Source of the DNA: Dipetalonema caudispina
Lineage: Eukaryota > Nematoda > Chromadorea > Rhabditida > Onchocercidae
DNA: 64,000 nt
Assembly (NCBI GenBank): GCA_013365325.1
Contig: JABVXV010000060.1
Coordinates: 186,001-250,000 of the forward strand
Direction: 5' to 3'
This document shows positions 63,593-64,000 of the stretch, one piece after another (positions within the stretch are counted from its first letter, which is position 1; every line of letters starts with the position of its first letter). Both the position numbers and the translations under genes were made by a program. Under the pieces are notes generated by a model. It was not told the origin of the DNA. It saw nothing but the letters and a program-made list of their open reading frames with translations, and made no database searches.

Positions 63593-64000
63593 ACTTGTCG
63601 TGATACTCAATTAAGAGGACTGTACTGTCTTCTACAAAACTGCTAATTCCTTCTACCACAAACATAAAATTTCCACGGTAGTTGTCAGCAATGCTTGGAT
63701 AAATTTCTAAAGGGTTGAAAAACGGATGGCCAATAGATCTCTTTCCGGTCCAATTTAATTATACGGAATAGCTCAAATAAATAATACCTTGCATTGCCAG
63801 ATTTTTAAACTTGATGTGATGACAAAAGGATATTGGCAGATAAAAAATTTGGAAAAATGAACATTAAAAGTTAAGAATGAGCTTATCAACTTGTCATATA
63901 TTAAATAATGGTTGGTAAGAAATATTAAATAATGATTGATAACCATTAATTCATTAGAATTAAAAACTGCTTACCTTTCAATTTTCCGTTTTAAAAACGA
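63593..64000. other. Right-edge region, possible edge of another gene
   Basis: On the minus strand the window edge reads an open SFLKRKIE followed by AG|GTAAGC, a good donor with the GT at 63975-63974. This may be the end of an exon of a gene lying mostly to the right. No convincing next exon was found inside the window. Confidence 0.2.

Noticed and set aside
1..64000. CRISPR arrays, bacterial operons, viral genes, tRNA or rRNA genes
   Set aside because: No regularly spaced repeats with spacers, no ribosome-binding-site-led gene rows and no cloverleaf or rRNA-like segments were noticed. A tRNAscan or Infernal run would be needed to exclude small RNAs fully.

Overview
The window is about 70% A+T. 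It has multi-exon genes with GT-AG introns, long poly-A/poly-T tracts and sparse microsatellites. The four near-complete protein families and the partial one are animal types, and the GnRH/AKH-type receptor and the divergent tyrosine phosphatase look most like nematode versions. A nematode, probably a filarial or other clade III species, is my inference; the sequence carries no species label. No bacterial, viral or CRISPR-like content was seen. Most of the short open frames are chance ORFs, and the real genes had to be rebuilt exon by exon from splice sites and reading phase.

Layout: (1) 1-1550, plus strand: last four exons of an SLCO/OATP organic-anion transporter. (2) 6718-2029, minus strand: an eight-exon GnRH/AKH-receptor-like GPCR, tail-to-tail with the transporter. 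Its reading frame stops exactly where the tyrosine of the TM7 NPxxY motif belongs. (3) 6719-16897: no gene recognised. (4) 22314-16898, minus strand: a 17-exon cytosolic protein tyrosine phosphatase with altered active-site loops. (5) 22315-28446: gene-poor head-to-head spacer with a heat-shock-element-like triplet. (6) 28447-50737, plus strand: a 22-kb TSC22/bunched-family gene with the long-isoform N-terminal box, two apparently mutually exclusive exons and the C-terminal TSC box plus leucine zipper. (7) 50738-54987: probable TSC22 3' UTR and spacer. (8) 57031-54988, minus strand: a three-exon immediate-early-response (IER2/IER5-type) protein. (9) 57032-64000: IER upstream DNA with purine/pyrimidine tracts and CRE-like sites, then a candidate LTR with internal 41-bp repeats near the right edge.

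The genes do not form an operon or pathway. They are a transporter and a receptor at the membrane, a signalling phosphatase, and two stimulus-responsive nuclear regulators (TSC22 and IER types). The most useful outcomes are the reconstructed gene models, the truncated TM7, the odd phosphatase loops and the phase-based prediction of alternative TSC22 exons.
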